A stretch of 6,878 bases of DNA from the NCBI GenBank assembly GCA_031283115.1, contig JAITCK010000174.1, positions 1-6,878 on the forward strand, read 5' to 3'. Under the pieces are notes generated by a model, which saw only the letters and a program-made list of their open reading frames with translations, did not search any database and had not been told where the DNA came from. The position numbers and the translations under genes are program-made. This document shows, one piece after another, positions 1 to 6,878 of this stretch. Numbering within the stretch: the first letter of the stretch is position 1; every line of letters starts with the position of its first letter. The stretch is from Cellulomonadaceae bacterium. Its GTDB lineage: Bacteria; Actinomycetota; Actinomycetes; Actinomycetales; Cellulomonadaceae.

Positions 1-345
1 CGGGTCAATGAGTTCGATAACCCGGTTGGTGTCGATGCCGCGCGGCAACGGGAGTTGGACGATGAAGCCGGTGCAGGCCGGGTCGGCATTGAGGTCGCGG
101 ACGGCCTGCTCAATCTGGGCCTGGCTGGCATCGGCGGGCAGGTCAACGCGGATGGATTCGATGCCCACTTCCGCGCAGTCGCGGTGCTTGCCCGCCACAT
201 ACCACTGGGAGCCGGGGTCGTCACCCACCAGCAGGGTGCCCAGGCCGGGCGTGATGCCGCGCTGGCGCAGGGTCGACACCCGCTGGGCAAGTTCCGCCTT
301 GATGGCAGCAGCGGTCGCCTTGCCGTCTAAGACCTGCGCCGTCAT
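1..345 (-). CDS. folD: FolD, methylenetetrahydrofolate dehydrogenase / methenyltetrahydrofolate cyclohydrolase (N-terminal 115 residues, cut by window edge)
   Basis: FolD is a cytoplasmic bifunctional enzyme that oxidises 5,10-methylene-THF to methenyl-THF with NADP and then hydrolyses it to 10-formyl-THF. The visible 115 codons hold the N-terminal catalytic domain: the [16 protein letters not shown] stretch at about residues 28-43, the YVAGK segment carrying the conserved catalytic lysine near residue 48, and the family signature [11 protein letters not shown] near residues 95-105, with the conserved Gln. The NADP-binding domain lies beyond the left edge; full FolD proteins are about 280-300 residues. 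The ATG shares one base with the glyA stop (TGATG), so translation is probably coupled, and no strong Shine-Dalgarno sequence precedes it. Identification is secure; whether the gene is intact beyond the edge cannot be seen. Confidence 0.95.
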   Translation of the reverse strand, partial: MTAQVLDGKATAAAIKAELAQRVSTLRQRGITPGLGTLLVGDDPGSQWYVAGKHRDCAEVGIESIRVDLPADASQAQIEQAVRDLNADPACTGFIVQLPLPRGIDTNRVIELIDP

Positions 346-1673
346 CAGTACTGTTCCAGGTTGGGATAGAGCGGGAAGTCGGCGGTCAGGGCAGTGACGC
401 GGGCGCGCAGGGCGTCTACATCGGCGGCCTGGCCGTCGCGCAAGGCGGTGGCGATGATGTCGGCTACCTCGGTGAACTCTGTGTCCCCAAACCCGCGGGT
501 GGCCAGGGCAGGCGTGCCGATGCGCAGGCCGGAGGTGACGCGGGGCGGGCGCGGATCGAAGGGGATGGAGTTGCGATTGACGGTCACGCCGACAGCGTGC
601 AGCAAGTCTTCCGCCTGCTGACCGTCCAGGGCGGAGTTGCGTAGGTCAACGAGAACCAAATGAACGTCGGTTCCGCCGGTCAGCACGTCGACGCCCGCCT
701 GCTGCAACTCAGCAGAATGTAGGCGATCAGCAATAATCTGGGCGCCGCGCAGGGTGCGTTCTTGCCGGTCGCGGAAGCCGTCAGAGGCGGCAATCTTGAA
801 GGCAGTCGCCTTAGCGGCAATAACATGCATGAGTGGCCCGCCCTGCTGACCTGGGAACACAGCAGAGTCAATCTTTTTGGCCCACTGGTCTTTGGCCAGG
901 ATGAAGCCAGACCTTGGACCCCCAATAGTCTTGTGAACCGTCGATGACACAACATCGGCGCAGGGCACAGGTGAGGGGTGCAACCCAGCCGCCACCAAAC
1001 CAGCAAAGTGGGCCATGTCCACCCACAACTTGGCACCCACCTCATCGGCAATCTGCCGGAAGGCGGCGAAGTCCAGGTGGCGGGGGTAGGCCGACCAGCC
1101 GGCGATGATGACCTCAGGTCGGTGGGCCAGGGCGGCCTCACGTACCGCTTCCATGTCGATGCGGTAGGTCTGCGGATCCACCCCGTAAGAAGCGACATCG
1201 TAGAGGCGGCCCGAGAAGTTGATTTTCATGCCGTGGGTCAGGTGACCACCGTGGGCCAGTTCCAAGCCCAGTATCCTGTCCCCCGGCTGGGCCAGGGCGT
1301 GCAACACGGCGGCGTTGGCTTGCGCGCCAGCATGGGGCTGAACGTTGGCGTGGTCGGCGCCAAAGAGAGCCTTGGCCCGGGCGATAGCCAGATTTTCGGC
1401 AATATCCACCTGCTCGCAGCCGCCGTAATAGCGGCGCCCCGGATAGCCTTCCGCATACTTGTTAGTCAACACCGAACCTTGCGCTTGCAGCACGGCAGTG
1501 GGAACAAAGTTCTCCGACGCAATCATTTCCAGGGTGTCGCGCTGACGGGCAAGTTCTCCATCCAGCACGGCAGCAATCTCAGGGTCAACGTCAGCAAGGG
1601 AACCGGTCAGTAACGGGTCAGGCGTATGCGCAGTCACAAGGGGTAAGTCTATGACACGAGGTTCAACGGACAT
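345..1673 (-). CDS. glyA: Serine hydroxymethyltransferase (GlyA)
   Basis: GlyA is a PLP enzyme of the cytoplasm that converts serine plus tetrahydrofolate to glycine plus 5,10-methylene-THF, the substrate of FolD encoded next. Numbering from the ATG at 1673 (442 aa), the family motifs are in order: ASENF at 52-56, [13 protein letters not shown] at 73-85, [14 protein letters not shown] at 217-230, STVHKT at 244-249 with the Schiff-base Lys248, and [10 protein letters not shown] at 380-389 with the substrate-carboxylate Arg384. All expected active-site residues seem present. The reading frame stays open to an ATG at 1748, but that extension would translate the terminator-like hairpin and matches nothing in the family, so I reject it. 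The ATG at 1673 has no convincing ribosome site. A GTG at 1637 (430 aa, closer to the usual 415-430) sits 8 nt after a TAGACT box and may be the real, leaderless start. Confidence 0.96.
   Translation of the reverse strand: MSVEPRVIDLPLVTAHTPDPLLTGSLADVDPEIAAVLDGELARQRDTLEMIASENFVPTAVLQAQGSVLTNKYAEGYPGRRYYGGCEQVDIAENLAIARAKALFGADHANVQPHAGAQANAAVLHALAQPGDRILGLELAHGGHLTHGMKINFSGRLYDVASYGVDPQTYRIDMEAVREAALAHRPEVIIAGWSAYPRHLDFAAFRQIADEVGAKLWVDMAHFAGLVAAGLHPSPVPCADVVSSTVHKTIGGPRSGFILAKDQWAKKIDSAVFPGQQGGPLMHVIAAKATAFKIAASDGFRDRQERTLRGAQIIADRLHSAELQQAGVDVLTGGTDVHLVLVDLRNSALDGQQAEDLLHAVGVTVNRNSIPFDPRPPRVTSGLRIGTPALATRGFGDTEFTEVADIIATALRDGQAADVDALRARVTALTADFPLYPNLEQY
1646..1651 (-). promoter_or_regulatory. 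Candidate -10 box (TAGACT) for leaderless glyA transcript
   Basis: On the minus strand TAGACT fits the TANNNT actinobacterial -10 consensus and is followed by 8 nt and then GTG at 1637-1635, in frame with glyA. This spacing would put the transcript start at or just before the GTG, as in leaderless genes. No good -35 box is visible at 16-18 nt. If real, the ATG at 1673 lies upstream of the transcript and is not used. Confidence 0.35.
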
Positions 1674-1694
1674 GACGCTTTGCAAACACGACAC

Positions 1695-1736
1695 GGCCGC
1701 CGCTGTCAGCCAGTGATTGGTCTGACAGCGGCGGCC
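1695..1736 (-). terminator. Terminator-like hairpin after the sugar transport operon
   Basis: GGCCGCCGCTGTCAG (1695-1709) and CTGACAGCGGCGGCC (1722-1736) are perfect reverse complements: a 15-bp GC-rich stem with a 12-nt loop, in which CCA and TGG can pair further. In the minus-strand transcript it starts 26 nt after the permease stop and is followed by only a weak T-rich run (GTGTTT). It most likely ends the transporter mRNA and insulates glyA. The stem is symmetric and could also act in the other direction, but no plus-strand gene arrives there within the window. Confidence 0.75.
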
Positions 1737-1762
1737 ATCGTGCATCATGTGTGATAGTTGCG

Positions 1763-2935
1763 TCAGCCTAGGGCGGCGCGGCGTTTGCTCACAATGTCGA
1801 TGGCGACCGCAGCCAACAACACCAAACCCTTGATGGTCTGCTGCCAGGCCGAGTCAACGGCAAGAATAGACAAGCCCATGTTGAGCACACCCATGATGAG
1901 TGCGCCGATCATGGCACCAGAAATCTTGCCGACACCACCCTGGACGGCAGTACCACCGATGAAGCAGGCGGCGATGGCGTCCAACTCGAAGTTTTGACCG
2001 GCCGCAGCCACACCAGCACCGGCACGGGCCGTCGTGGCGATGGCAGCAACTGCAGCAAGCAGCCCCATGTTGATGAAGATTTGGAAGTCGGTACGCTTGG
2101 TGTTGACGCCCGAAAGAATGGCGGCGTTTCGGTTACCACCCACGGCGTACACGTGACGGCCAAACCTGGTTCGGTTGAGCACAAAGGTGAAAATGAGCAC
2201 CAGGGCGCCAACGATGACAAGGATGACGGGGGTGCCGCCGCGGGACAAGGACAGCCAGAAGGCCACCACCCCGATGAGTACCGCCATGACGGCGAGTTTG
2301 GCGACAAAGAGACCGAAGGCTTCGACACTCAGACCGTGGGCCACCAGGGAGCGGCGGGCGCGAACTTGTGAAAAGGCCAGGCCTGCAATGGCGATCAAGC
2401 CAATGACGATGGTCAGCACATCGGAGTTGCCTGCAAAGCCCAGGAAGTTGGGCAGTGACCCGCCACCGATCTGGTTGAAGGTGGAGGGCAGCGGGGCAAC
2501 CGTCTGGCCAACCAGCACAATGGCCAGACCACGGAAGATCAACATGCCGGCCAGGGTCACGATGAAGGCTGGGATGCCAACGTAGGCCACCCAGAAACCC
2601 TGCCACATGCCCACGAGGGCGCCAATGATGAGGGCCATGAGAATAGCCAGGGGAACAGGCCAGCCCCACTGGTTCATGGCGATGGCTGTCAGGCCGCCGA
2701 TGAAGGCGACCACAGACCCTACCGACAGGTCGATGTGGCCAGCCACAATCACTGCAACCATACCGATGGCGAGGATCATCACGTAGGCGTTCTGCATCAC
2801 AAGAGCTGCCAGGTTGTTGGGGTCCAGCAGGCGGCCCCCGGTCATGGACTGGAAGAGCAGAACGATAATGATGAGTGCGGCCACGATGCCGTATTGGCGC
2901 AGGTTGCGCCCGAGAGAATCACGCAGGGCGTTCAT
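1763..2935 (-). CDS. mmsB: Sugar ABC transporter permease, MmsB/GguB type
   Basis: This integral membrane protein forms the channel of the importer, probably as a homodimer. It has 390 residues, which is typical of the MmsB/XylH-like branch of the ribose/xylose permease family. Hydrophobic segments alternate with short loops from about residue 15 to 380. Recognisable family signatures are GHIDLSVGS at 66-74, the cytoplasmic [11 protein letters not shown] loop at 258-268, which in this family faces the ATPase, and [21 protein letters not shown] at about 324-344. The start overlaps the ATPase stop by 4 bp (ATGA), with a good GGAAGGAA ribosome site at 2943-2950. The gene is the last of the operon and is followed by a strong hairpin. 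The exact sugar cannot be read from the permease. Confidence 0.93.
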   Translation of the reverse strand: MNALRDSLGRNLRQYGIVAALIIIVLLFQSMTGGRLLDPNNLAALVMQNAYVMILAIGMVAVIVAGHIDLSVGSVVAFIGGLTAIAMNQWGWPVPLAILMALIIGALVGMWQGFWVAYVGIPAFIVTLAGMLIFRGLAIVLVGQTVAPLPSTFNQIGGGSLPNFLGFAGNSDVLTIVIGLIAIAGLAFSQVRARRSLVAHGLSVEAFGLFVAKLAVMAVLIGVVAFWLSLSRGGTPVILVIVGALVLIFTFVLNRTRFGRHVYAVGGNRNAAILSGVNTKRTDFQIFINMGLLAAVAAIATTARAGAGVAAAGQNFELDAIAACFIGGTAVQGGVGKISGAMIGALIMGVLNMGLSILAVDSAWQQTIKGLVLLAAVAIDIVSKRRAALG

Positions 2936-4581
2936 CGCAGGTTTCCTTCCGTGGTCGCCTGCGCCGATGCCTGGGCGGGGACCGTGATCTGTGGGGTGTC
3001 GTTGTGGTGATGCTGTGTGCGGGTGGGGTTCATCGTCATGTAACGCATGAGTTCTTCTTGCGTGGCCCGTTCGCGTGGAACTTCACCGGTGATGTGGCCC
3101 TCGTTGACTGTGTAGATGCGGTCGCAGGTGCCGATGAGTTCGGGCAGTTCGGAGGAGATGACGATGATCGCCTTGCCTTGGTCGGCAAGTTGATTCATGA
3201 TCGAGTAGATCTCGTATTTGGCGCCGATGTCGATGCCTCGGGTGGGCTCGTCAAGGATGAGCACGTCCGGGTCGGTGTTGACCCATTTGGACAGCACTAC
3301 TTTTTGCTGGTTACCGCCAGAGAGTTTGCCGGTGACGGACTCAACGGAGGGGGCTTTGATGCGGAAGTCTTGCCGGTATTTTTCGGCGATGACTTCTTCA
3401 GCGCCGGGGCGCACCACGCCCAGCCAGTTGGACACTTTGCCCAGCGCGGAGGCTGAAATGTTGGTGCGGATGGTTTGAATGAGGTTGAGGCCGAGAGCCT
3501 TGCGGTCTTCGGTGGTGTAGGCGATCCCGTTTCTGATGGCGTCGCCAACATTGCGGATGGTGATTTCTTGGCCGTTTTTGTAGACGCGGCCGGAAATATT
3601 CGACCCGTAACTGCGACCGAACAGGCTCATCGCCATTTCGGTTCGCCCAGCACCCATGAGTCCTGCCAGGCCGACAATCTCGCCCTTGCGCACGGCAATG
3701 TTGGCGTGATCGACGATGACCCGTTCGGTGTCGATGGGGTGGTGGACTGTCCAGTCTTCGAGCCGGAGTGCTTCGTGACCGATGCGGGGTTGACGCTCGG
3801 GGAAACGGTTGTCCAACGGTCGCCCCACCATGCCGCGGATGATGCGGTCTTCGGTGACGGCTTCGCCGCCAGAGTCGTTGCTGGCGTGGAAGTCGAGGGT
3901 TTCGATGGTTTGACCGTCACGAATGATGGTGACGCGGTCGGAGATGGCCTCAATCTCGTTGAGTTTGTGGCTGATGATGATGGCTGTCATGCCTTGCCTG
4001 CGGAACTCGCGGATGAGGTCGAGCAGGTGGGCGGAGTCTTCGTCGTTGAGCGCGGCGGTTGGCTCGTCGAGGATGAGCAGGTCAACGTTTTTGCTCAGCG
4101 CCTTAGCGATTTCAACCAGTTGCTGTTTACCCACGCCGATGTCGAGTGGGGTGAGGTCGGGGTTGTCGTTGAGGCCTACGCGCTGCAGCAGGCGTGCCGC
4201 TTCTGCCCGCGTTTTATGCCAGTTGACTAGCCCTTTGGGGCCTTGCTCATTGCCGAGGAAAATGTTCTCAGCCAGGGAGAGACGCGGCACCAGGGCAAGT
4301 TCTTGATGGATGATGACGATGCCAGCGGCTTCAGAATCGCGGATTCCTTTGAACTCCACGACCTTGCCGTTGTAAAGAATGTCGCCTGTGTAACTGCCGT
4401 GCGGGTAAACGCCCGACAGCACTTTCATCAGGGTGGATTTTCCGGCGCCGTTTTCGCCGCAAATGGCGTGCACTTCGCCTCGGCGCACGTCGAGACTGAC
4501 GTGTTGCAGCGCTTTGACGCCAGGAAACTCTTTGCCGATATCGCGCATCTGCAAAATGAGATCGTCGGTCTGCTCGACCAT
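2932..4581 (-). CDS. mmsA: Sugar ABC transporter ATP-binding protein with two fused ATPase domains, MmsA/GguA type
   Basis: This is the cytoplasmic energy-coupling subunit (549 aa). The first domain has Walker [10 protein letters not shown] at 42-50, Q-loop Gln93, a noncanonical signature IGVGKQQ at 148-154, as is usual in this subfamily, Walker B LLILDEP at 168-174 and the switch His205. The second domain is asymmetric, as in related monosaccharide importers: Walker A is degenerate (GLMGAGRTE, 307-315, Arg instead of Lys), but the signature LSGGNQQK (420-427) and Walker B LILDEP (441-446) are intact, and the switch position reads ISSELPE without His. One composite site is therefore expected to hydrolyse ATP. 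A tail of about 35 residues after about 514, rich in Gln, Ala, Thr and with HHH at 524-526, exceeds the usual length near 510. AGAGGA lies 4 nt before the ATG. Confidence 0.95.
   Translation of the reverse strand: MVEQTDDLILQMRDIGKEFPGVKALQHVSLDVRRGEVHAICGENGAGKSTLMKVLSGVYPHGSYTGDILYNGKVVEFKGIRDSEAAGIVIIHQELALVPRLSLAENIFLGNEQGPKGLVNWHKTRAEAARLLQRVGLNDNPDLTPLDIGVGKQQLVEIAKALSKNVDLLILDEPTAALNDEDSAHLLDLIREFRRQGMTAIIISHKLNEIEAISDRVTIIRDGQTIETLDFHASNDSGGEAVTEDRIIRGMVGRPLDNRFPERQPRIGHEALRLEDWTVHHPIDTERVIVDHANIAVRKGEIVGLAGLMGAGRTEMAMSLFGRSYGSNISGRVYKNGQEITIRNVGDAIRNGIAYTTEDRKALGLNLIQTIRTNISASALGKVSNWLGVVRPGAEEVIAEKYRQDFRIKAPSVESVTGKLSGGNQQKVVLSKWVNTDPDVLILDEPTRGIDIGAKYEIYSIMNQLADQGKAIIVISSELPELIGTCDRIYTVNEGHITGEVPRERATQEELMRYMTMNPTRTQHHHNDTPQITVPAQASAQATTEGNLR
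2943..2950 (-). promoter_or_regulatory. Ribosome binding site of mmsB
   Basis: GGAAGGAA lies inside the last codons of mmsA, about 7 nt before the mmsB ATG. Together with the ATGA stop/start overlap it fixes the mmsB start and points to coupled translation of ATPase and permease. Confidence 0.75.
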
Positions 4582-4585
4582 GTTG

Positions 4586-4591
4586 TCCTCT
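4586..4591 (-). promoter_or_regulatory. Ribosome binding site of mmsA
   Basis: AGAGGA is separated by CAAC from the ATG at 4581. It supports this start and independent initiation of the ATPase gene, downstream of the hairpins at 4622-4665. Confidence 0.75.
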
Positions 4592-4621
4592 TCTGTCGCT
4601 ACTTCACGGTAGGGGTGGGGT

Positions 4622-4665
4622 GCAGGCGGGGCGCCTGCCGGTGTTTGTCACAGACGCCCCGCCTG
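4622..4665 (-). promoter_or_regulatory. Intercistronic hairpins between chvE and mmsA, possible attenuator or mRNA stabiliser
   Basis: CAGGCGGGGCG (4623-4633) and CGCCCCGCCTG (4655-4665) form a perfect 11-bp stem around a 21-nt loop. The arm at 4622-4633 can instead fold with its own neighbour: GCAGGCG (4622-4628) and CGCCTGC (4632-4638) give a 7-bp stem with a GGG loop. The two folds share bases and exclude each other. In the minus-strand mRNA they lie between the binding-protein stop at 4680 and the ATPase ribosome site. No T-run follows, so full termination is not implied. The likely effect is partial termination or 3'-end protection, giving more binding protein than ATPase and permease. 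Confidence 0.55.
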
Positions 4666-4679
4666 TCCACTTGTGCTGA

Positions 4680-5810
4680 TTAGTTCAGGCCGTGCAGTTG
4701 GTTAGCCTGAATGAAGCCGGAGTCGATGAGTTGGCCCTGGATTTCATCGCGGACGATGACCTGGGGGGTGATCAGGAAGGTGGGAACCACCTTGACCCCG
4801 TTGTTGTAGGTTTCGGTGTCGTTGACGTCCACGGTTTGGCCGTTGACGATCTGGTCAACCATCGTGGCTACCTGGGCGCCGAGCGAGCGGGTGTCTTTCC
4901 ACACGGTCATGGCTTGGAGGCCGTCGATCATGTTTTGCACGTTGGCAACGTCGGCGTCTTGTCCGGTGATGATGGGCCAGCTGTCACCGGCGGAGTATCC
5001 GGCGCTTTGCAGGGCTTGGGCGATACCGATGGCGAGGGAGTCGTTGGGCGACAGGACAACATCAACGGTTTTGCCGTCGGTGTAGAAGGAGTTGAGGCGG
5101 GTTTCCATCTCGTCTTGCGCGGTCTGTGAGGACCAGCCTTGGATGCCGATTTGGGTCCACTGGTCGAGGCTGGCGGGAACGTTGCCCGAGGGGCTGACGA
5201 GTTGGCCGGAGGTGAAGTACTGCTCGAGCACGCCCCAGGCGCCTGCGAAGAAGAAGCGGGCGTTGTTGTCGTCGGGCGAACCGGCGAAGAGTTCAATGTT
5301 GAACGGGCCTGCGCCTTCGTCGAGGTTGAGGCTGTCACGGATGAACTCGCCTTGCATTTGACCGACGAGTTCGTTGTCGAAGGTGGCGTAGTAGTCGACG
5401 TTGGGCGTTCTGTTGATGAGTCGGTCGTAGGCGACGACGGTGACGCCTGCGTCGGCTGCGCTTTGGAGCACGGGCGATAGGGCGGTACCGTCGATGGCGG
5501 CGATGACCAGAACATCGGCGCCGTCGTTGATCATGTTTTGCAGTTGCGAGATCTGCTGGTCGACACGGTTGTCTGCGAACTGCAGGGAGGTGGCAAAGCC
5601 CTTGTCTTGCAGTAGGGATTCGAGGTGTTCGCCGTCGTTGTTCCAGCGTTCGAGTGACCGCGTGGGCATGGAGATGCCGATGAGGTTGTCGGAGCTTGTG
5701 CTGTCGCCTCCGCTGTTGCCGCCACGTTCGGCGGCGCAGGCGCCGAGGCTGATGATGGACAAGCCTGCGGCCGCTACGGCGACCAGTTTCTTCCAGGACT
5801 TCACTGTCAT
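4680..5810 (-). CDS. chvE: Multiple-monosaccharide ABC transporter substrate-binding lipoprotein, ChvE type
   Basis: This extracytoplasmic sugar receptor (376 aa) is the first gene of the importer operon. It has a lipoprotein signal peptide: KSWKK at 4-8, a hydrophobic core at 9-22, and the lipobox LGAC with Cys25 as the lipidation site, followed by a Gly/Ser-rich linker to about residue 42. The mature part is a periplasmic-binding-protein fold like ChvE: GISMPTRSLERWNNDG at 45-60, VIAAIDGTAL at 102-111, YDRLI at 128-132, YYATFDN at 140-146, FAGSPDDNNARFFF at 175-188, SPNDSLAIGI at 254-263 and TGQDADV at 282-288. ChvE relatives bind aldoses such as glucose, galactose, xylose or arabinose; the exact ligand here is inference. 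AAAGGA touches the ATG directly (zero spacing) but lies 6 nt before an in-frame GTG at 5804, which may be the true start (374 aa). Confidence 0.94.
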   Translation of the reverse strand: MTVKSWKKLVAVAAAGLSIISLGACAAERGGNSGGDSTSSDNLIGISMPTRSLERWNNDGEHLESLLQDKGFATSLQFADNRVDQQISQLQNMINDGADVLVIAAIDGTALSPVLQSAADAGVTVVAYDRLINRTPNVDYYATFDNELVGQMQGEFIRDSLNLDEGAGPFNIELFAGSPDDNNARFFFAGAWGVLEQYFTSGQLVSPSGNVPASLDQWTQIGIQGWSSQTAQDEMETRLNSFYTDGKTVDVVLSPNDSLAIGIAQALQSAGYSAGDSWPIITGQDADVANVQNMIDGLQAMTVWKDTRSLGAQVATMVDQIVNGQTVDVNDTETYNNGVKVVPTFLITPQVIVRDEIQGQLIDSGFIQANQLHGLN

Positions 5811-5816
5811 TCCTTT
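5811..5816 (-). promoter_or_regulatory. Ribosome binding site of chvE, favouring the GTG start at 5804
   Basis: On the minus strand AAAGGA is followed at once by ATGACAGTG. The spacing is 0 nt to the ATG and 6 nt to the GTG. Normal spacing is about 5-9 nt, so the site argues for initiation at codon 3 (GTG, 5804-5802). The difference is two residues and leaves the signal peptide unchanged. Confidence 0.6.
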
Positions 5817-6049
5817 GTCTTCGTCGAGATGAGGTGATGTGAAACCGGCAGGGTGCCCGTGATGGTGGGGGCTTGCTTTCTTTCTCCCGTCCGGCTTGCG
5901 TTAGAGAATCTATCTCAACCTACGACGGCCTCCATCGACTTGGCGCATTATGTTCGACTCTCAAACTCAAAGTGATCGCTTGGGGCACCCATCAATCTGC
6001 CACAGTCCGCCACAACGCCGCCAACACCTCGCAATAGCCCGCTCGGACG
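5817..6049. promoter_or_regulatory. Divergent promoter/operator region between chvE and the ROK regulator gene
   Basis: The gene-free region of about 250 bp must hold the chvE promoter (minus) and control sites. Candidate chvE -10 boxes on the minus strand are CATAAT (5947-5952) and TAGATT (5905-5910); neither has a good -35 box. I see no riboswitch-like fold, tRNA or small gene. A-T-rich steps, unusual for this window, cluster at 5900-5975. Confidence 0.45.
5900..5919. promoter_or_regulatory. Candidate operator (imperfect inverted repeat) upstream of chvE
   Basis: GTTAGAGAATCTATCTCAAC has GTT..GAGA on the left and TCTCAAC on the right. The halves are complementary (GTT/AAC and GAGA/TCTC) apart from one extra A in the left arm. 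It lies 90 bp upstream of the chvE start and overlaps a possible -10 box (TAGATT on the minus strand), a fitting place for a ROK repressor site. The imperfect symmetry makes this tentative. Confidence 0.3.
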
Positions 6050-6055
6050 TACACT
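6050..6055 (+). promoter_or_regulatory. Candidate -10 box (TACACT) for leaderless ROK regulator transcript
   Basis: TACACT fits TANNNT and is followed by exactly 7 nt and then the GTG start at 6063. No Shine-Dalgarno sequence lies between them. This is the spacing expected of an actinobacterial leaderless gene. No clear -35 box is seen. Confidence 0.45.
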
Positions 6056-6062
6056 CTCTGAC

Positions 6063-6878
6063 GTGGCCACCAACCCTGCCCCCGGCTCGCAGAGTTCACT
6101 ACGCGAAGCAAACAGAAGCCGCATCATCGAATCTGTCACCCGTTTCGGTGGACTCACCCAAATCGAACTCGCCCAAGCCACCGGGCTATCCACCGCCACC
6201 GTCTCCACCATCGTCAAAGAACTCGTCTCCGCCTCAGTGCTTGAAACAAGCACCACCACCCGTTCCGGCCGTCGCGCACTCCACGTCACTCTGGCCCGGC
6301 AAGCAGGACTCGTCGCCGGACTCCACATTTCCCTGCGCACTCTGACCGTCGCTATCGCCGACATGACAGGAACCATCCAAGCCGAACAAACCCTCCCCCT
6401 GCCCGCAGACCACCGCCCCGACACCACCTGCGACCGGGCAGCCCTACTCATCATCGACCTACTCGACCACCTTGACGCCAGCATCAACGAAATGACCTGC
6501 ATTGGCATCGGCATCGGTGCCCCCATCGACCCTGATCGTGGCATCCCCGCCGTCAGCGGAATCCTGCACGGCTGGGATGACATCGCACCCGCTGACATCA
6601 TCGGCAGGCGTCTATCTACCCCCACAGTCATCGAAAACGCCACCGCCCTCGCCGCCCTCGCTGAACACCACAGTGGCGCGGCCCGCGGATTCGACGACGT
6701 TCTCTACGTGCGACTCGGAGCCACCACCTCAGCAGGCATCCTCATCAACGGAAGCATCTACTGCGGACACTCGGGAAGCGCCGGGGCGCTGGGGCATGTC
6801 CAAATCAACCCGACAGGCCCCATCTGTCGTTGCGGCAACCGTGGCTGCCTCGACACCGAAATCGGCGCGGACGCCCTC
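6063..6878 (+). CDS. ROK-family transcriptional regulator (N-terminal 272 residues, cut by window edge)
   Basis: This is a predicted sugar-responsive DNA-binding repressor, divergent from the importer operon and probably its regulator. The frame starts with GTG and runs open to the window end. Residues 12-62 form a winged helix-turn-helix typical of ROK repressors: SLREANRSRII, then LTQIELAQATGLSTATVS (31-48) and a wing with TRSGRR (66-71). A ROK domain follows: GIGIGAPIDPDRG at 148-160, VIENATALAAL at 189-199, LGATTSAGILING at 218-230, and the zinc site His245 with CRCGNRGC (255-262). Several kinase motifs are degenerate: HISL replaces the DxGG phosphate loop at 88-91, Ala193 stands where the catalytic Asp of ENDAN is expected, and ALGH replaces ExGH at 242-245. 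Family length is about 380-400, so about a third is missing. GTG was chosen because it begins just before the helix-turn-helix and follows a -10-like box. Confidence 0.9.
   Translation, partial: MATNPAPGSQSSLREANRSRIIESVTRFGGLTQIELAQATGLSTATVSTIVKELVSASVLETSTTTRSGRRALHVTLARQAGLVAGLHISLRTLTVAIADMTGTIQAEQTLPLPADHRPDTTCDRAALLIIDLLDHLDASINEMTCIGIGIGAPIDPDRGIPAVSGILHGWDDIAPADIIGRRLSTPTVIENATALAALAEHHSGAARGFDDVLYVRLGATTSAGILINGSIYCGHSGSAGALGHVQINPTGPICRCGNRGCLDTEIGADAL

Noticed and set aside
978..1613. Plus-strand open frame of 211 codons opposite glyA
   Set aside because: It lies wholly antisense to a clear serine hydroxymethyltransferase; such frames arise from codon bias in high-GC genes. It has no recognisable domain.
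1674..1748. N-terminal extension of glyA to the ATG at 1748
   Set aside because: It would translate the 15-bp hairpin and adds 25 residues unlike any GlyA N-terminus.
1674..1762. Glycine or tetrahydrofolate riboswitch upstream of glyA
   Set aside because: The gap is too short and is taken up mainly by one simple hairpin; no riboswitch core is recognisable.
3475..4230. Plus-strand open frame of 251 codons opposite the ATPase gene
   Set aside because: Antisense shadow rich in Val, Asp and Gly, as expected from the reverse of this gene; no motif or independent gene context.
5935..5959. TCGACT direct repeat (5935-5940 and 5954-5959) as a regulator site
   Set aside because: Only six bases and a single pair; expected often by chance.
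5950..6345. Plus-strand 131-codon frame starting in the divergent region
   Set aside because: Pro/Ser-rich out-of-frame reading overlapping the ROK gene; no ribosome site or domain.
5948..6643. Minus-strand open frame of 231 codons spanning the intergenic region and the ROK gene
   Set aside because: The plus strand encodes an unmistakable helix-turn-helix plus ROK domain; the antisense product is Ser/Arg/Met-rich and matches no family I recognise.

Overview
The window reads as a chromosomal segment of a high-GC Gram-positive bacterium (Actinomycetota). This rests on the high GC content with C/G-ending codons, a serine hydroxymethyltransferase and a FolD that look actinobacterial, a lipoprotein-type sugar-binding protein, and two apparently leaderless GTG starts. 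I cannot name the genus from sequence alone.

Left part (1-1673, minus strand): the end of a one-carbon operon, glyA followed by folD. The stop of glyA and the start of folD share one base, so the genes are probably translationally coupled. folD runs off the left edge. GlyA moves the serine C3 carbon onto tetrahydrofolate, and FolD interconverts methylene-, methenyl- and formyl-tetrahydrofolate, so together they supply one-carbon units for purines, thymidylate and methionine. A perfect 15-bp hairpin (1695-1736) separates this operon from the next and looks like the terminator of the sugar operon.

Middle part (1763-5810, minus strand): a complete sugar ABC importer of the ChvE/MmsAB (GguAB) type. 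The order is binding lipoprotein, then a 98-bp gap with strong secondary structure, then a two-domain ATPase, then a permease overlapping the ATPase gene by 4 bp. The binding protein captures an aldose outside the membrane, the permease forms the channel, and the fused ATPase powers transport. The hairpins between the first and second genes could set the usual excess of binding protein over membrane components.

Right part (5811-6878): a 252-bp divergent promoter region and, on the plus strand, the first 272 codons of a ROK-family regulator starting with GTG and running off the right edge. By position it is the likely sugar-responsive repressor of the importer. Its sensor domain keeps the zinc-binding Cys/His cluster but has lost the kinase phosphate-binding and catalytic motifs and the usual Glu of the ExGH motif.

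I see no mobile element, CRISPR array, tRNA, rRNA or clearly new system. The most useful second-look items are the degenerate sensor motifs of the ROK protein, the mutually exclusive hairpins at 4622-4665, and the leaderless promoter candidates that change gene starts.
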